A DNA stretch of 64,000 bases, from NCBI RefSeq assembly GCF_042453785.1, contig NC_091661.1, positions 27,829,501 to 27,893,500 on the forward strand, written 5' to 3'. Origin of the DNA: Malus domestica. Lineage: Eukaryota; Streptophyta; Magnoliopsida; Rosales; Rosaceae. Positions 48,062 to 59,419 of this stretch are shown here, one piece after another. Under the pieces are notes generated by a model, which saw only the letters and a program-made list of their open reading frames with translations, was not told the origin of the DNA and searched no databases. The translations under genes and the position numbers were made by a program. Numbering within the stretch: the stretch's first letter is position 1; the number at the start of each line of letters is the position of its first letter.

Positions 48062-48711
48062 ATATTCAATTTTCTTTCTTGTGGGAATTTAATTTAGTGA
48101 AGAGTCCCATACATTATATATACAAACTTTTTTTTCTGTGAGGCAAATATGTACTTTTATTGGCGTAGGAGAAGGAATGATTATTCTGTTTTTATATCCT
48201 AAACCTGTTAGAGCTTGGCTACTAAAATGTAATTAGTCCTTTTCGGATAAGAAGTCCTTGTATGTTTATGTTTTCTACTTGGCAATTGCCAACTAAAAGA
48301 GAGATTAATCCACGTGGACTTCGTTAAAATTAATATGTGATTATCCACTCCACTTTGTTATGAATCATATAGCATGTTCGTTTTGAAAACGTAGGATTTC
48401 ATCTCCAAACAGAAAGATTATGGACTCGTTTAGAAGTGCTTTCAAAGTGAGGCTCCCCTCCCTCCTAAACTTAAAAAAACCAAGCACACAACAATGTATC
48501 CAATTAGACGTGAAATCTTTTCAAAATTAAAATGTCTCCAATCCTCACTGCAATGGAAAAGGATAAGATTCTATATAGATTGAGGTTTATACAGATTAAT
48601 ATTAAGCAACTGTGTAGACGACTTCCCGTGTATGTGCCATCAAACCATTTTACAACAATGCCGGCAGCTCACACACATAAAACCCTAGTGAAATGATGCT
48701 TAGCTTAAATC

Positions 48712-50795
48712 CTACAATGCCTGCATCTCCATATTGGTGTGGCCATTATTGTTGGTATTGTCGGTAGAGGATGGTGCAGCAGAATCCTGGTTGTCGTCAG
48801 CAGACTTCATCTGTTGAACTTGGGGCGGGTTGACGACAGTCATTGGCATCACAGCATTGTCCGAGAGGCGTCCCTTCATCTCCCTGTGCTCTTGGCACAA
48901 GGCGCACCAGTGCAAGCAGCAGTGTGTCAAGCATGGGTCACACGGCGAGTTCTGCAGTCAACAACGCAATTAAGCATCCAGCAAGCTTCAGTTAAGAAAA
49001 ATATATTCCACATGACATAAACTTGAGATACAGATAAACAAAAGGTTACCTTTAGATGATACTTCTTCTGCAAGGATTGCCGGACAAGACCTGTATATAT
49101 CCCACACATCCACCAAGAAAATAACAGACCCTCGCAAATAAGAAATGAAGTCCTTGGGTCAATGCCATGGAAGATTGCAGTTAATGCTGCCAGAGTCATA
49201 CCACCTTCAATACAAACGGCATGACAAATGCACGGTCTGTTCCAAGGGGTATCGTCTCTTAGGCTCTCAACATTGCGCCCAAACAGAACACATGGACAAA
49301 ATAACCCTGTCAAGCCTGAAGAGGTAACGAAAGGCACGGTGTTATCAGTAGACCATGTTTTTATATTGCAGAAAACGAATTACTGGAACTAGAGTCTAGA
49401 TACACAGTAGTACAAGCAAGGAATTTCATGCTTATCAATCACAAGACTATGGTCAACCAATTGAATGGGCAGAAACATCCTACTTGATAAAGTTAGAGGC
49501 GGCATTCAGAGCATAAGACTAATAAATTGTAATAAAAGAAGGGAATTGTTATTGGCACTCCAAATTTCTCATTCTACACTCCAAAATTTCTATATTTAGA
49601 AAGAAAAATACACTTAGCGTAGAATGAGATTTTTGGAGTGCCAATAACACTTCCCTAAAGGAATATGAAACAGGGCAATGCTAGAGTTATAAATTTCAAA
49701 CTTTTGAAAGGCAAGCATGATAGCTTGTTCCGAGCATTCAATATTCCAGAGACAAACTCCAACAGACGCAAAATACCCCAGACAAATCGAAAGGAAGAAG
49801 ATATCTTATCAAATATAGCCATAAGCATCATAGAATTTAACACATACACCGCTATAGTTGCATATTTGTGAAAGAAAAAAAAACCCTATTGCAAGGGCTT
49901 TGCGCTTTGTTTATGAGGCAAGCTCAGTGGGCCACCAAATCCCCCGCAAAAGGAAAAGATCAAAATAAATGGAAATCAAAGGTAAGCAGCAGTACAAGAA
50001 ATGAAAAGCTAGTTCCCATATCAACTTACAACTTTCTCTATCTTCAGCACAGCCAAAAATTCCGGTTGTCCAAGGCTCATCTGCAGGGGCCTGATAGCTG
50101 TCAGGTAAAGGCTGTCCACATTCGTTACACCTGTGAACATTCAACTGGCCCATAACACACAAGATCAGTTGCCGAATCACATTCTCATCCGATCCAACGA
50201 CTTAAAATTACAACCCTCCAATGCAAACAAACTCACATGTAAAATTCACAAATTCATCAACATCTACCCCATAAACCTACAACATAAATGTAGTTTATCG
50301 ACCATATTCAAGTTGTAGCCAAAACCAACTACGAAAATTCTAGATCTGAACAATTCCGTGATGTACCAATACGACTTCAAAAATCTGATTTACATCTTAT
50401 CCCGGAAATGGCATTATACAAATTACAAAGCCCCAATTTTTTTTACTATAAATTTCTTCAATCCCCCCAAAAACCTTCTAATCAGAAATACATACAAAAA
50501 ACTAGAAAAAATTAACAATCCAAACCAAATCTCACCAACACAAATTTAACGAAATACAATTCATACAAAATCATACAGGAAAACAAATGGGATATTAGCA
50601 ACGGAGTTTCCAGAGCAAACCCATGTCAAATTAACAAAAAAATACGACGAACCGGTCTAGAGAGAGAGTGTGTGTGGGTTGAGAAACCTGAGGAACTTCG
50701 ATGGGCTGATTGAGCTCGCCGGGATTAATGTCCTCCGCCGGCGCTTGTTCTTTCGTCAGCTTCACATACCGCGAGTGCGCAGTCCCATCCGCCAT
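48712..50795 (-). CDS. CNR6: PLAC8-domain protein, cell number regulator 6-like
   Basis: A plant PLAC8/CNR family member; relatives act in organ-size control or as membrane-associated cadmium/calcium-related proteins, but the role of this clade is not settled. CDS complement(join(48712..48951,49050..49315,50030..50144,50688..50795)), 242 residues, four exons, phases consistent. It opens MADGTAHSRYVKLTKEQAP, then NECGQPLP and DEPWTTGIFGC. The PLAC8 core follows, with CLTGLFCPCVLFGRN (CPC motif), DDTPWNRPC, a hydrophobic stretch (MTLAALTAIF, FLICEGLLFSWWMCGIY) and CDPCLTHCCLHWCALCQEHRE. The tail is Asn/Gln-rich. Intact. Confidence 0.92.
49541..49655. mobile_element. Small foldback MITE in CNR6 intron
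   Basis: A 115-bp near-perfect inverted repeat: GGGAATTGTTATTGGCACTCC at the left pairs with GGAGTGCCAATAACACTTCCC at the right, and the inner arms CTCATTCTAC/GTAGAATGAG also pair. It lies in the intron between exons 2 and 3 and would form a long hairpin in the pre-mRNA. No clear target duplication. Confidence 0.8.
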
Positions 50796-51437
50796 CCGAT
50801 CTGCTCTGCTCCCTCCGGCACCGCTTTGGGAAAACCCGGGACTAATTAGTGAGGGAAGATCCGGACTGGGACTAGATTTGCGCCGGTCAACTTTTGTCTT
50901 CTTAACGCTTACTTAATAACATGTCTTTGCGAGTCTCTCTCTTCCGCTTCGGCCTTCAGATTTGTTTGGATTGCTGTCTTCTTTCCCCGTCGTTCGGTGT
51001 AATACGACTTGTCGATGTCCGCCGATAAATGTGGTTGCATACGATGTCGTTTCGAGAGACGGACTTGGGTTTTCTACGACATGTCCTTTTTTTGGCGACT
51101 ATTTAGATTTCTAACCAATCAAATTGTATCTCAATGGCGACTATTTAGATTTCTAACCAATCAAATTGTATCTCAATATCTCTTTCATTACGTGATTAGT
51201 CAAAATTGAAAATTTAACCTGCTTACTTATGAGACCGTCCCAGACCATTTAGTAATCATCTATGTATATGAGAATTTATGGTTTTGAATTTAAGATACTC
51301 CTTCATAACGATTGGACTCAAAACTCAAATTTTGATTCAACACTTTGCTTCCTTTCCTCTTTGTTATAGGACGCAAATTTTGAATTTCCAGTTAAACGCA
51401 ACCTTAATTTTAGATCATTATTTAAAAACATTATTGT
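50796..51437. other. Spacer CNR6-PEX11B with 42-bp perfect duplication
   Basis: Promoter side of the CNR6-like gene. At 51093-51134 and 51135-51176 a 42-bp unit starting TGGCGACTATTTAGATT is repeated perfectly in tandem, a recent event. No other feature was seen. Confidence 0.75.
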
Positions 51438-51612
51438 AGAGGTCGCACTTGGTACGATGGCAAGTGCCTTCGCCCATAAACGGTAGGTCTTGGGTTCGAG
51501 ACTTTGGAGCAGCATCTTCATAAAATGGGGGTAAGGCTAGCCGACATTCACCTCTCCCAGACCTACGTAAAGCATGAGCCTTGTGCACTGGGTACGACCT
51601 TTACCTTTACCT
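51438..51612 (+). mobile_element. Full-length Au-type SINE with 20-bp target duplication
   Basis: A 175-bp SINE: tRNA-like head with box A (CTTGGTACGATGGCAAGTG), box B (GGTTCGAGACT), then the Au-type body GGTAAGGCTAGCCGACATTC and GAGCCTTGTGCACTGGG, ending in short ACCTTT repeats. A perfect 20-bp duplication starting TTATTTAAAAACATT brackets it (51418-51437 and 51613-51632). It is intact and recent. Confidence 0.92.
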
Positions 51613-51767
51613 TTATTTAAAAACATTATTGTGTAGTACTGAAATACGATTATGTGATATTACAACTTCACTTGTTAAGATAAAGCATGTATACATATTA
51701 ACGATGCAGTAGAGATGCTGAATTTACAAACTTCAGCTCTAAACACAATTAACAAGAGCGTAATCAC

Positions 51768-52448
51768 TTATGAAGGCCAGTTTCTGTACCAACCGGACCA
51801 TGCAGATACCAAACCACTAATCCCGAGAGTGACAGCATGATTACAGAACGGATTAGGCTCGATGTCCGCGATTCCGATGATCAAATCCGCAACATTAGCC
51901 GCCACTGCCATTAATCTCATCACTCTATCAGCCCTAATCTTTCTCAAACTCTCGCTCTTCGTCTCCGCAGACTTGTCCTCCAAGGCAGCAACCTTTTTCT
52001 CCGTCTCCACGCCCTCTTTCAACGCAATGAAATCCAAAACGATGAAGAAAACATACCCAAACGACTCACCGAACGCCGATATAAAGCTCATCTTTCGCGC
52101 CAGATTCGGGTTCAGAGTCCCGATTCTGGACAGCCAGAGAAAATGGTCGAAAAAGAAGTAGACCATCTCCCCAGCATTAGCAAGAACGGCTAGGAACCGA
52201 AGCGTAGGGGTGGAGCCGGGGCTTCTTCTCAGCGCATTGAATCCCGTGAGAAACCGCCCCGTTCGAAAGGCCTTCCGGCTAAGCCCGGATGCAACTTCCC
52301 ATTGCTTGGCTCGCTGCGCGATTTCGGGGTTCTTGGCCTCGGCGTGCCAGTGCGCAATCTTGGAGACGTATTGGAAGGTTTTGACAAGCTTGTCAATGCC
52401 GTCTCTCTTTGCCAGGAAGATAACAAGTTTGTCTACTGTGTCGTTCAT
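51768..52448 (-). CDS. PEX11B: Peroxisomal membrane protein 11B-like
   Basis: PEX11 family; elongates and helps divide peroxisomes in the peroxisomal membrane. Single exon, 226 residues, close to the 227 I recall for Arabidopsis PEX11B. Conserved segments are VDKLVIFLAKRDGIDKLVK (N-terminal amphipathic region), WEVASGLSRKAFRTGRFL, GEMVYFFFDHFLWLSR, FISAFGESFGYVFF and the very conserved end NPFCNHAVTLGISGLVSAW then GWYRNWPS. A Lys/Glu-rich linker at about 145-170 is variable in the family. The B assignment rests on length and on the neighbouring TIP5-1 and SMC2 genes; the C/D/E clade is the alternative. Confidence 0.9.
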   Translation of the reverse strand: MNDTVDKLVIFLAKRDGIDKLVKTFQYVSKIAHWHAEAKNPEIAQRAKQWEVASGLSRKAFRTGRFLTGFNALRRSPGSTPTLRFLAVLANAGEMVYFFFDHFLWLSRIGTLNPNLARKMSFISAFGESFGYVFFIVLDFIALKEGVETEKKVAALEDKSAETKSESLRKIRADRVMRLMAVAANVADLIIGIADIEPNPFCNHAVTLGISGLVSAWSGWYRNWPS

Positions 52449-53590
52449 GATTGAAAATTTGCGCAGCGGATGGTTTGGTTGTGATTGGCGATGAAGAAGT
52501 ATGAATCCCGCTAGCTGGATGGGAGGATTTTGGGGTTGGATTAGTAGAAGAAACGAGAGATAAAGAGCACCACAGAAGTTGCAGGATTTTGGATAATAGC
52601 ATACAAGCTTCTGTGGTTGGACTGCATGCCATGCAACTAGCTAACGGTAGTAGGCCTTCTTGTCTTTAGCCGATAACGGTCCAAGCTTGTTATCTCCACA
52701 AAACTAGACCTCAAATTTAACCTCAACCAAAAAATCATTTAGGTGACGATACGTCACGTGTTCGAATTTCCTTCGCCAATATCGCTTGTATTTTCTACTT
52801 GTTTTTAGACTTGGTTTCAACATATTGGATGTGTAATTCGTTGTATCTTATGGAAAATTTGTAAAAGTTATCTATTATCTCCAACCAAGGGTGAATGTAC
52901 ATTGAGACCAAAGTAGTTTCAGGACCTTTTAGAAGTTGGAAAACAAGCATGTAAAGGTCTTTCAAATTTGTCAAGTGTTATCGATAGCATTTGTTAAGTG
53001 TGTCAACGCAACATGCTAATGCCAAGATATGCCTAGTAGGTTTACATCAAATACTTTATGGGCACAAAAAGGACCAGACCAAACATTCGAAGAATTTGAC
53101 CTTCCTTCGACTGGTCTTGGGACCACCTTGGTCCCAATGTACATCCGTCCTTTATCATGTATTGTTGCTCTTCGGATTTTTTTGATGAGAATTTTGAAAA
53201 TCCGTTCATCGTACGGTCAGTTTTTGTCAAGTACTATTTATATTTAATTTTAAATAAAAATATTTAAAATAATTTCTACCTCATCCTCACAAAGAGGATC
53301 AGGCGAGGATCCGGGTTAAAAAAAAAGTTCAATTCCGGTGACCAAGAGTACCTCGCACGGATACACAGACAAGACCAGGCCCGGTTCGCCTCTTTTCTCT
53401 TCTCGAATTTCTCTCTCAGATTCTAGTCCTTGGAGAGCAAAACCCTAGAAGCCATTGATACCTATCCCACTGCTCAATCCACACTGGTTGCTCCGCTACA
53501 AACCCTTCTGAATTTCTTCTCTCCAAAAGCCCAAATCGGTTTCTTTTTGTTGTTCCCCTTCCCAATCCCAAATCATCACTTGACACAGCC
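52449..53590. promoter_or_regulatory. Divergent intergenic region PEX11B / LUC7-like
   Basis: A shared 1.1-kb region between two divergent genes. 53340-53590 is the likely 5' leader of the LUC7-like gene, with a CT-rich stretch at 53392-53420. The middle part shows no feature that I recognise. Confidence 0.45.
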
Positions 53591-56385
53591 ATGGATGCTC
53601 AGAGAGCTCTGCTGGACGAACTTATGGGCTCAGGTTCAAACCCTAATTGATCGCCGCTCTGTTTAGAAACGATAATTGCTGATTATGAGTTGGGGACTTT
53701 GGATTTGTTTAGAAAAGATAATGGCTTTAATGGGTTTTAATTTGTTTGATGTTTTTCTTGGTTGATTTTGGTTTGAATTGGTTTAATTTGGTTTTGGAAT
53801 ACTGATTTGTGGTGAATTCCAGCTCGTAATTTGACGGAGGAGGAGAGAAAGGGGTACAAGGAAATTACTTGGGATGATAAGGAGGTTTGTAAAGCCTATA
53901 TGGTTCGATTTTGTCCTCACGATCTCTTCGTTAACACTCGAAGCGATCTAGGTGAGTTGCGATTGGAAATTGTATTGATGTTCAATTGTTTAACACTATG
54001 TTTCTTGCTGAGGAATAAGATCAAATGCTTGAACCATGATTAGGGATTTCAGCTTTTCGTATCAGATGCTTAAATTTGTTTCTGTGGAGGGCACGCTTTC
54101 GCTGACCGTAAATTTTTTGTTTTCGTATCAGGACCTTGCTCTAAAATACATGACCCAAAGTTGAAAGAAAGGTGATAGACTGAACATTTATAGAGTTGAG
54201 GGTTTTTATTTTTTTGGCAATGTGAACCTATCACAATGTTATCTAATGTTTTCTCGTTCTGCTATGTACGGAGTTTATATTTGCAATCAAAAGAGGGTCC
54301 TTTGTGCTTGTTTGGAATTGTTTTGTCACGAATTCTATCAAAAGAACGATATGATTTTTGAAAAAGCTTAGCTTGCTAACCCATAAAGACTTTTTGATCA
54401 TTTATATGCTTCTGTTGTAAGAATGTTGTTTCTCTTGTCTTCCTACAAATCTGTTGTAAGAATGTTGTTTCTCTTGTCTTCCTACAAACAAGTTTTCTGC
54501 TTCTTATGTGTGGTGTAGGGTGTAGGATGAAACTTTGACATGCCTTACATGGTATTCTAAGCGGTAGCTGGGTTTTTGTTTTTGAGGTAACTTATTTACA
54601 CATTTGAACAGATCTTTCCTCGAAGGGGAGAATCGTTTATCAATTCCAAGTCAGCAGTAGCTAAATAGTTGCTCATAATATAGAGTAAAATATTTGTTTA
54701 GTGATGCTCTGCTGCATGAGACGTCAAATAAAATGTCTGCTGCATGAATCGTCTATCAATTATTTATTTTGGCAGATAATTATGCGTGGTCTACTCTCTT
54801 TTGTATTCAGTAGGGGTTCGGTTAGAGGTTATTTGCCACTGTACAGATTAATTATTTAATTTTTCTTACCTATGCATTGTTGATGTACAGATATTTTGCA
54901 CAGATTATCAGGGAAGTGATATATAATTGCTATATTTATGTTTATAAGATGAGTATCTAGAAGGGTTTGCAAAAATCGAAGTTTAATTTTTGACCTTGGG
55001 TGATGACCAGAGATCATTTCATACACTCTCCCCTTTCATAAGTACCCCAGGTATATTTTAGTTTTGATATCACAATTCAATGCACGAGACCAGACCAAAG
55101 ATTATCCATATCATTCTTTTTTGTTTTCGCTTTTCTGGTTTTGTTCTCTAGCTCAAAACTCGCTCGTTTTTGCTTTTGTTTTAATATTTCTGTTGTTTCC
55201 TGTTCCAAAGTTGTCATTATATTATGTAGTTCCAGTTTTAATTCTTTATGTTATCGATTTTAGTTTTGAAGAGTCCCCGCGGCATGATGCTTATGTATCC
55301 AAGTTTGAAGCTGAACTTGCTCACTTTTGTGAGAAATTGGTATGTTTTGCATGTCTCCTCATTTCTCTTCGTGATGTATGCTTTTTCACCTATATTTCTG
55401 TGTCTCATTATAATTTGCTTTTCAGGTGATGGATTTGGATAGAAGAGTAAAGCGTGGGAGAGAACGCCTTGCTCAGGAGGTGGAACCTGCGCCAGCTCCT
55501 CCACTGTCAGCTGAAAAGTCTGAACAACTATCTGTTCTGGAGGAAAAGATAAAGAACTTACTGGAACAAGTGGAGGCCCTAGGTGAAGCTGGAAAGGTCG
55601 ATGAAGCTGAAGCACTCATGAGAAAGGTGCTGCTGTTGGGGATTTTTAATTATTACTGTGAAGTATACTGCTACATGAAATTTGACTACTTGATTTCTTT
55701 ATCCTTTCATTTGGTAGGTGGATATGCTTAATTCCGAGAAGACAGCCTTGGATCAGCAGCCCCAGAATGATAAAGTGTTGATGCTGGCACAGGAGAAAAA
55801 AATGGCACTCTGTGAGATCTGTGGTTCATTTCTTGTGGCCAATGATGCTGTAGAGAGAACTCAGTCTCATGTTACAGGGAAACAGCATATTGGTTATGGC
55901 ATGGTTCGGGATTTTATAGCTGAGTTCAAGGTGAGTCTCTCTGTTGATTAATTAAGTATTGAAGTTAAGGAAAAATATGATTTCTTGCTCAGGGACTGAA
56001 AAATGTGGACCTTATTTTTCAGGAATCTAAAGAGAAGGCAAGGGAAGAAGAAAGGTTAGCGAGGGAGAAAGAAGCAGAAGAACGGAGGAAACAGAGGGAG
56101 AAGGAACAGGAGGATAGAAGGAGAAGTAATTCAAGTGATAGGGACAGGTATCGTGATAGAGATCGTGACAGGGAGCGGGACAGATATCGAGAACGAGACT
56201 CGGATCATGAAAGGTCGAGGGAGTGGAATGGCAGAGGTAGTCGGGATGGAGCGAGAGGGGTGGACCATAGGTCCAGAAATGGAAGAGATGGAGGAAGGGA
56301 TAGGTACCGTGATCGAAGCAGGTCACGTTCCCCTGTTAGGCACAGTCACAAAAGGTCACCTAGAAGTCCAGTTCGCCCGTATTGA
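53591..56385 (+). CDS. LUC7-like U1 snRNP splicing factor
   Basis: Helps U1 snRNP recognise 5' splice sites in the nucleus. CDS join(53591..53633,53823..53951,54132..54171,55264..55339,55426..55626,55718..55930,56023..56385), 354 residues, seven exons. It starts MDAQRALLDELMGS. The CCCH finger spans exons 2-3 (CKAYMVRFCPHDLF, LGPCSKIHD). A Glu-rich coiled coil follows (EEKIKNLLEQVEALGEAGKV). The C2H2-type finger is CEICGSFLVANDA with SHVTGKQH (about 195-220). The C-terminus is an RD/RE/RS-rich tail ending SPVRPY, typical of splicing regulators. Intact. Confidence 0.95.
54411..54488. repeat. 39-bp perfect tandem duplication in LUC7-like intron 3
   Basis: The unit beginning TCTGTTGTAAGAATGTTG occurs at 54411-54449 and again, identically, at 54450-54488. 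Confidence 0.88.
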
Positions 56386-57717
56386 TGAATCGTGTAGAAT
56401 GATGTCTGAGCTTTGAAATTTAATGAGGTAGTTTCCATATCTCACATCTTTGTTGAGACTACCATCTCCCATTCATCAGTATTATTAGCGAAGAAAATGG
56501 TTGAGGTAGGTATAATTTTATTATTGTAACTCATTTTTACATTTCATTTTAGACTTGGGACGAGGCAAATTTCCTTTTGCTGTATGAAACTTCTGTCTTT
56601 ACACATATTTAAGACATCAGAACACCGCAGCTGGCGACATGATGATTTTTAATCATTTTTGAGGTAACACATTTATCGTATATTTACCGTCACCAACCCA
56701 TGCAATATTTCCTTCTTTCCATAGGTACACTTTTCCCTTTCTTTTCCATCCTCCTGTATCTGGTTTTTAGTTTTAACCACTCTGTTGCTGGTGCTGCTTG
56801 TTTAACCGGGATGGGGATCCGAAGAAACCAGTCAGTCAAATGCGCGGATTGTGTGCTACATGTTCATTCCTCTTGAGGTATTTAGGTTACTCTCCATATA
56901 CATCTAGAAATAATTGGTCTGGTTTTACCCTTCTAATGGTTAGATCGGTGCAAGCATTCTTTTCGGTGAGAGAATAAAGACCAGTCAAGACTGGGGATAA
57001 TCTGATAGACTACACTATCATGTGAAATAGGTAGTTTTGGAGTTCAAATTTCTGTCTCGGTCTCTGAGGAGCCGCTTTTGAGCAGAACTGTTGTTTCCAT
57101 GGGCATGGACATCTACTTCACCAGACTGGGATGCGATATAAGATTTGCCGTCAACGGTGAATGGAGGTAACTGCCAATCATAACTCTGCAGATTAGTGCA
57201 TTTCTTTTGAAGTTTTGCAGGAAGGGCAAGATAAAAACCGGCAAACCTCGACGATTAGATTTGCTACGGGTCAAATATCTCTCATGGCTAGCAATGGTTT
57301 GCGGAGGGCGTCCCTGTTCATCTTGCAGAACTAGTTTAAGAGTAGGGAGAATTGAGTTACCAAATGGAACTGAAATGATTGAATATGATCGGTATCACTT
57401 TTGACATTGTCGCATAATCGAGATCTTGTAAAGTTGTATGATCTCCAAACTTGTAGACGCCATGGTCACCGATGGGAAAGTGAAATACAATCATAATCCA
57501 GTAATCCACTCAGCACTTGCTGAAGCTAAATTCGAATGCGCTAAACCAAACCAATATTTCCATGGTTACTTTTAAGTATAAAATATTCATGAAATTGTTG
57601 ATAATCTTGTCGAAATATCCAAAACATTAAGGATTGATACGAAAGTGAAGTGAAATGCAAACTTCACACTATATCGACAAGATATAGGAAAATCAATGAA
57701 TATTGATGATATTTACC

Positions 57718-57862
57718 AAGGGCGAGCCTTGATGCAACATAAAGGTTGCTCATTTGTGATCGAAATGTTAAGGGTTTGAGTCGTGGAAATAGCCTATTTT
57801 CAAAGTAAGGGTAAGGTTGCGCATGATAGACGTTTTCCTCCTCCCCGCAAACCCTAGCGTGT
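57718..57862 (+). mobile_element. Degenerate tRNA-derived SINE
   Basis: A head with GGCGAGCCTTGATGCAAC and GTTAAGGGTTTGAGTCGTGG (box B-like), then AGTAAGGGTAAGGTTGCGC as in Au-type SINE bodies. The 3' part is diverged and merges with a foldback element starting at 57863. Confidence 0.55.
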
Positions 57863-58103
57863 CAAAGTGTTAGAAAAATACATGTCATGATTTGTCTTGA
57901 CACGGTAACCCTCGCATCGTGGCATGCCAGAACATCGCTATTGGCCATGACATGACAAGCGTCGCGAATTGTTGGTAGAATGCATGTCATGACACACCAT
58001 GCATTTTGTCAACAATTCACAAGACTTGTTATGACGTGCCACGATGCAAGGGCTAGAGTGTCAAGACAAGTCATTACACGCCATGCACTTTTCTAACACT
58101 TTG
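57863..58103. mobile_element. Foldback element (MITE-like), 241 bp
   Basis: CAAAGTGTTAGAAAA at the left end pairs with TTTTCTAACACTTTG at the right, and the arms continue pairing inward (TGTCATGATTTGTCTTGACA against TGTCAAGACAAGTCATTACA; CATCGTGGCATG against GTGCCACGATG). It is a long, nearly complete palindrome with no coding potential. The target duplication is unclear. Confidence 0.8.
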
Positions 58104-58149
58104 TCTACTTTCAGAATAATTAAAAAAAAAAGAATCTAAGAAATGTATG

Positions 58150-58320
58150 AAGCGTTCTTACTGGTAAGAACCTTCGTAAATATTCAACTCAAATAATGAA
58201 CGTGTTCTTGCAGGTAAGAAGATGTGTAAATATTCAACTCAGATATTGAACATATTCTTTTTTTTTTTGTCAAAGATATTGAACATATTCTTACCGGTAA
58301 GAAGCTATGCAAATAAAAGA
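58150..58320. repeat. Triplicated palindromic unit, ~50 bp
   Basis: Three diverged units contain TTCTTACTGGTAAGAA, TTCTTGCAGGTAAGAA and TTCTTACCGGTAAGAA. The first two are followed by GTAAATATTCAACTCA. Each core is a self-complementary 16-mer or close to it. The third unit is preceded by a 10-bp T run. Confidence 0.75.
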
Positions 58321-58410
58321 TGTATGTCATGACTTGTCTTAATACGCTAATCCAAAGTATCCGTAACACGAGCAGGTAGTTGGAAACATTTCTCGCTAAA
58401 GGCATTTCCG

Positions 58411-58785
58411 TTAGAAGATGTAAAATGTCTTGAAATCCCCCTTATACATACAATTCAAGGAGAGAATATTGATCACAATCTCAAATAAATGCCTCAGCCG
58501 GTTGGTCTTTCTTTGTGATGATGGAGTCGATCGACTTGTTCTCTCTTGCTCGAATAAACCTTGTATCAACGAAGGAAGGGCTTGAAAAACTCCGGTCTGC
58601 GATGTTGCACACACCATAATCTTCAGGTCCACAGCCTTGAACACAATCATCGCGGTGGAAGCATATGCAATTTGGTTGACATCCCAACTTTGAAACACAA
58701 ACAGACATTGAAGAGAGACATCACCGAGGAAAAGAGCAACATCATCGGTCATCACGTAAGTGTTATCCTCTCGCGGTTCATCCAT
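58411..58785 (-). other. Unrecognised open frame, possible decayed gene piece
   Basis: A 124-codon minus-strand frame with ordinary protein-like composition (VALFLGDVSLQCLFVF, VNQIAYASTAMIVFKAVDLK, SQTGVFQALPSLIQGLFEQ), including a possible hydrophobic segment. A purine-rich CAG just before its Met could be a splice acceptor. I recognise no family, see no upstream exon, and the surroundings are repeat-rich, so it may be a gene remnant. Confidence 0.3.
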
Positions 58786-58985
58786 CTGCCGTGGCGACCA
58801 CTTGAAATCGGAAGATACTTTGTTACCACCAATAGTTTTCTCTCATCAGAAACCACAAGATGTATCTTCAAGTTGCGGACCTTGTCTCGATCAATGCCGA
58901 ACAATCATTCAAGCCGGTTGCAACTGCATTTACATCCGAGCACTCTCTCACAATTACGTCACATGCAGAAATTTTAAGTAATTTC

Positions 58986-59419
58986 ACTGTTTTTGTTCAA
59001 AGCTTTACAACCCGGTAACCATATCAGTCATTTTGCTTTCGCGTTTTTTCTCCGAGTAGAAGTAAACTTCTACTGAGGAAATAGTTATCTAGAAATAGTC
59101 GCTAAAGAAAAGAACAGCTCCTTTAACGACGAAAAATTGTTTGAAGATCGTCATAAAAAAGCTTTAGCACCAATTTATGTTCTCTCTGTAAATTTTATTT
59201 AAAAAAACTTAATAAGCACATGCAAAGCATGTATACGATTGCTAGTATTTCAAAATTTTACATACTCGTTGCCAAAGCACATGATAACTCCATTAACTGC
59301 AAAATGTTGAAACATCGAACCGATGGCTAATTCAGACACAAAAACAACCCGACCCTCTGTATAAATTCAAGAATGTACTGCACATCTTTCAAACAATTTC
59401 GTCCAAGATGAAATTATGA
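58986..59419. other. COG7 3' flank, no gene seen
   Basis: AT-rich sequence. The part next to 59420 is probably the 3' UTR of COG7. No other feature was seen. Confidence 0.45.

Larger units (their letters stand above)
44901..48420. repeat. Tandem segmental duplication around a small gene
   Basis: Block 44901-45835 (3' flank, gene, promoter) is repeated at 47115-48275 with high similarity, and the distal promoter piece at about 47010-47120 recurs at 48300-48420. The two units were therefore originally head-to-tail tandem copies of about 1.2 kb. Since then, unit 1 has gained a ~1.1-kb AT-rich insertion (about 45840-46990). Unit 2 has gained a SINE-like insert (47457-47600) and a short duplicated piece (CATAGACCTC...GTGCAAGGCAG at 47256-47310). 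Confidence 0.85.

Noticed and set aside
57207-57404. 65-codon plus-strand open frame downstream of LUC7-like gene
   Set aside because: No similarity recognised, no splice context and no continuation; chance frame.
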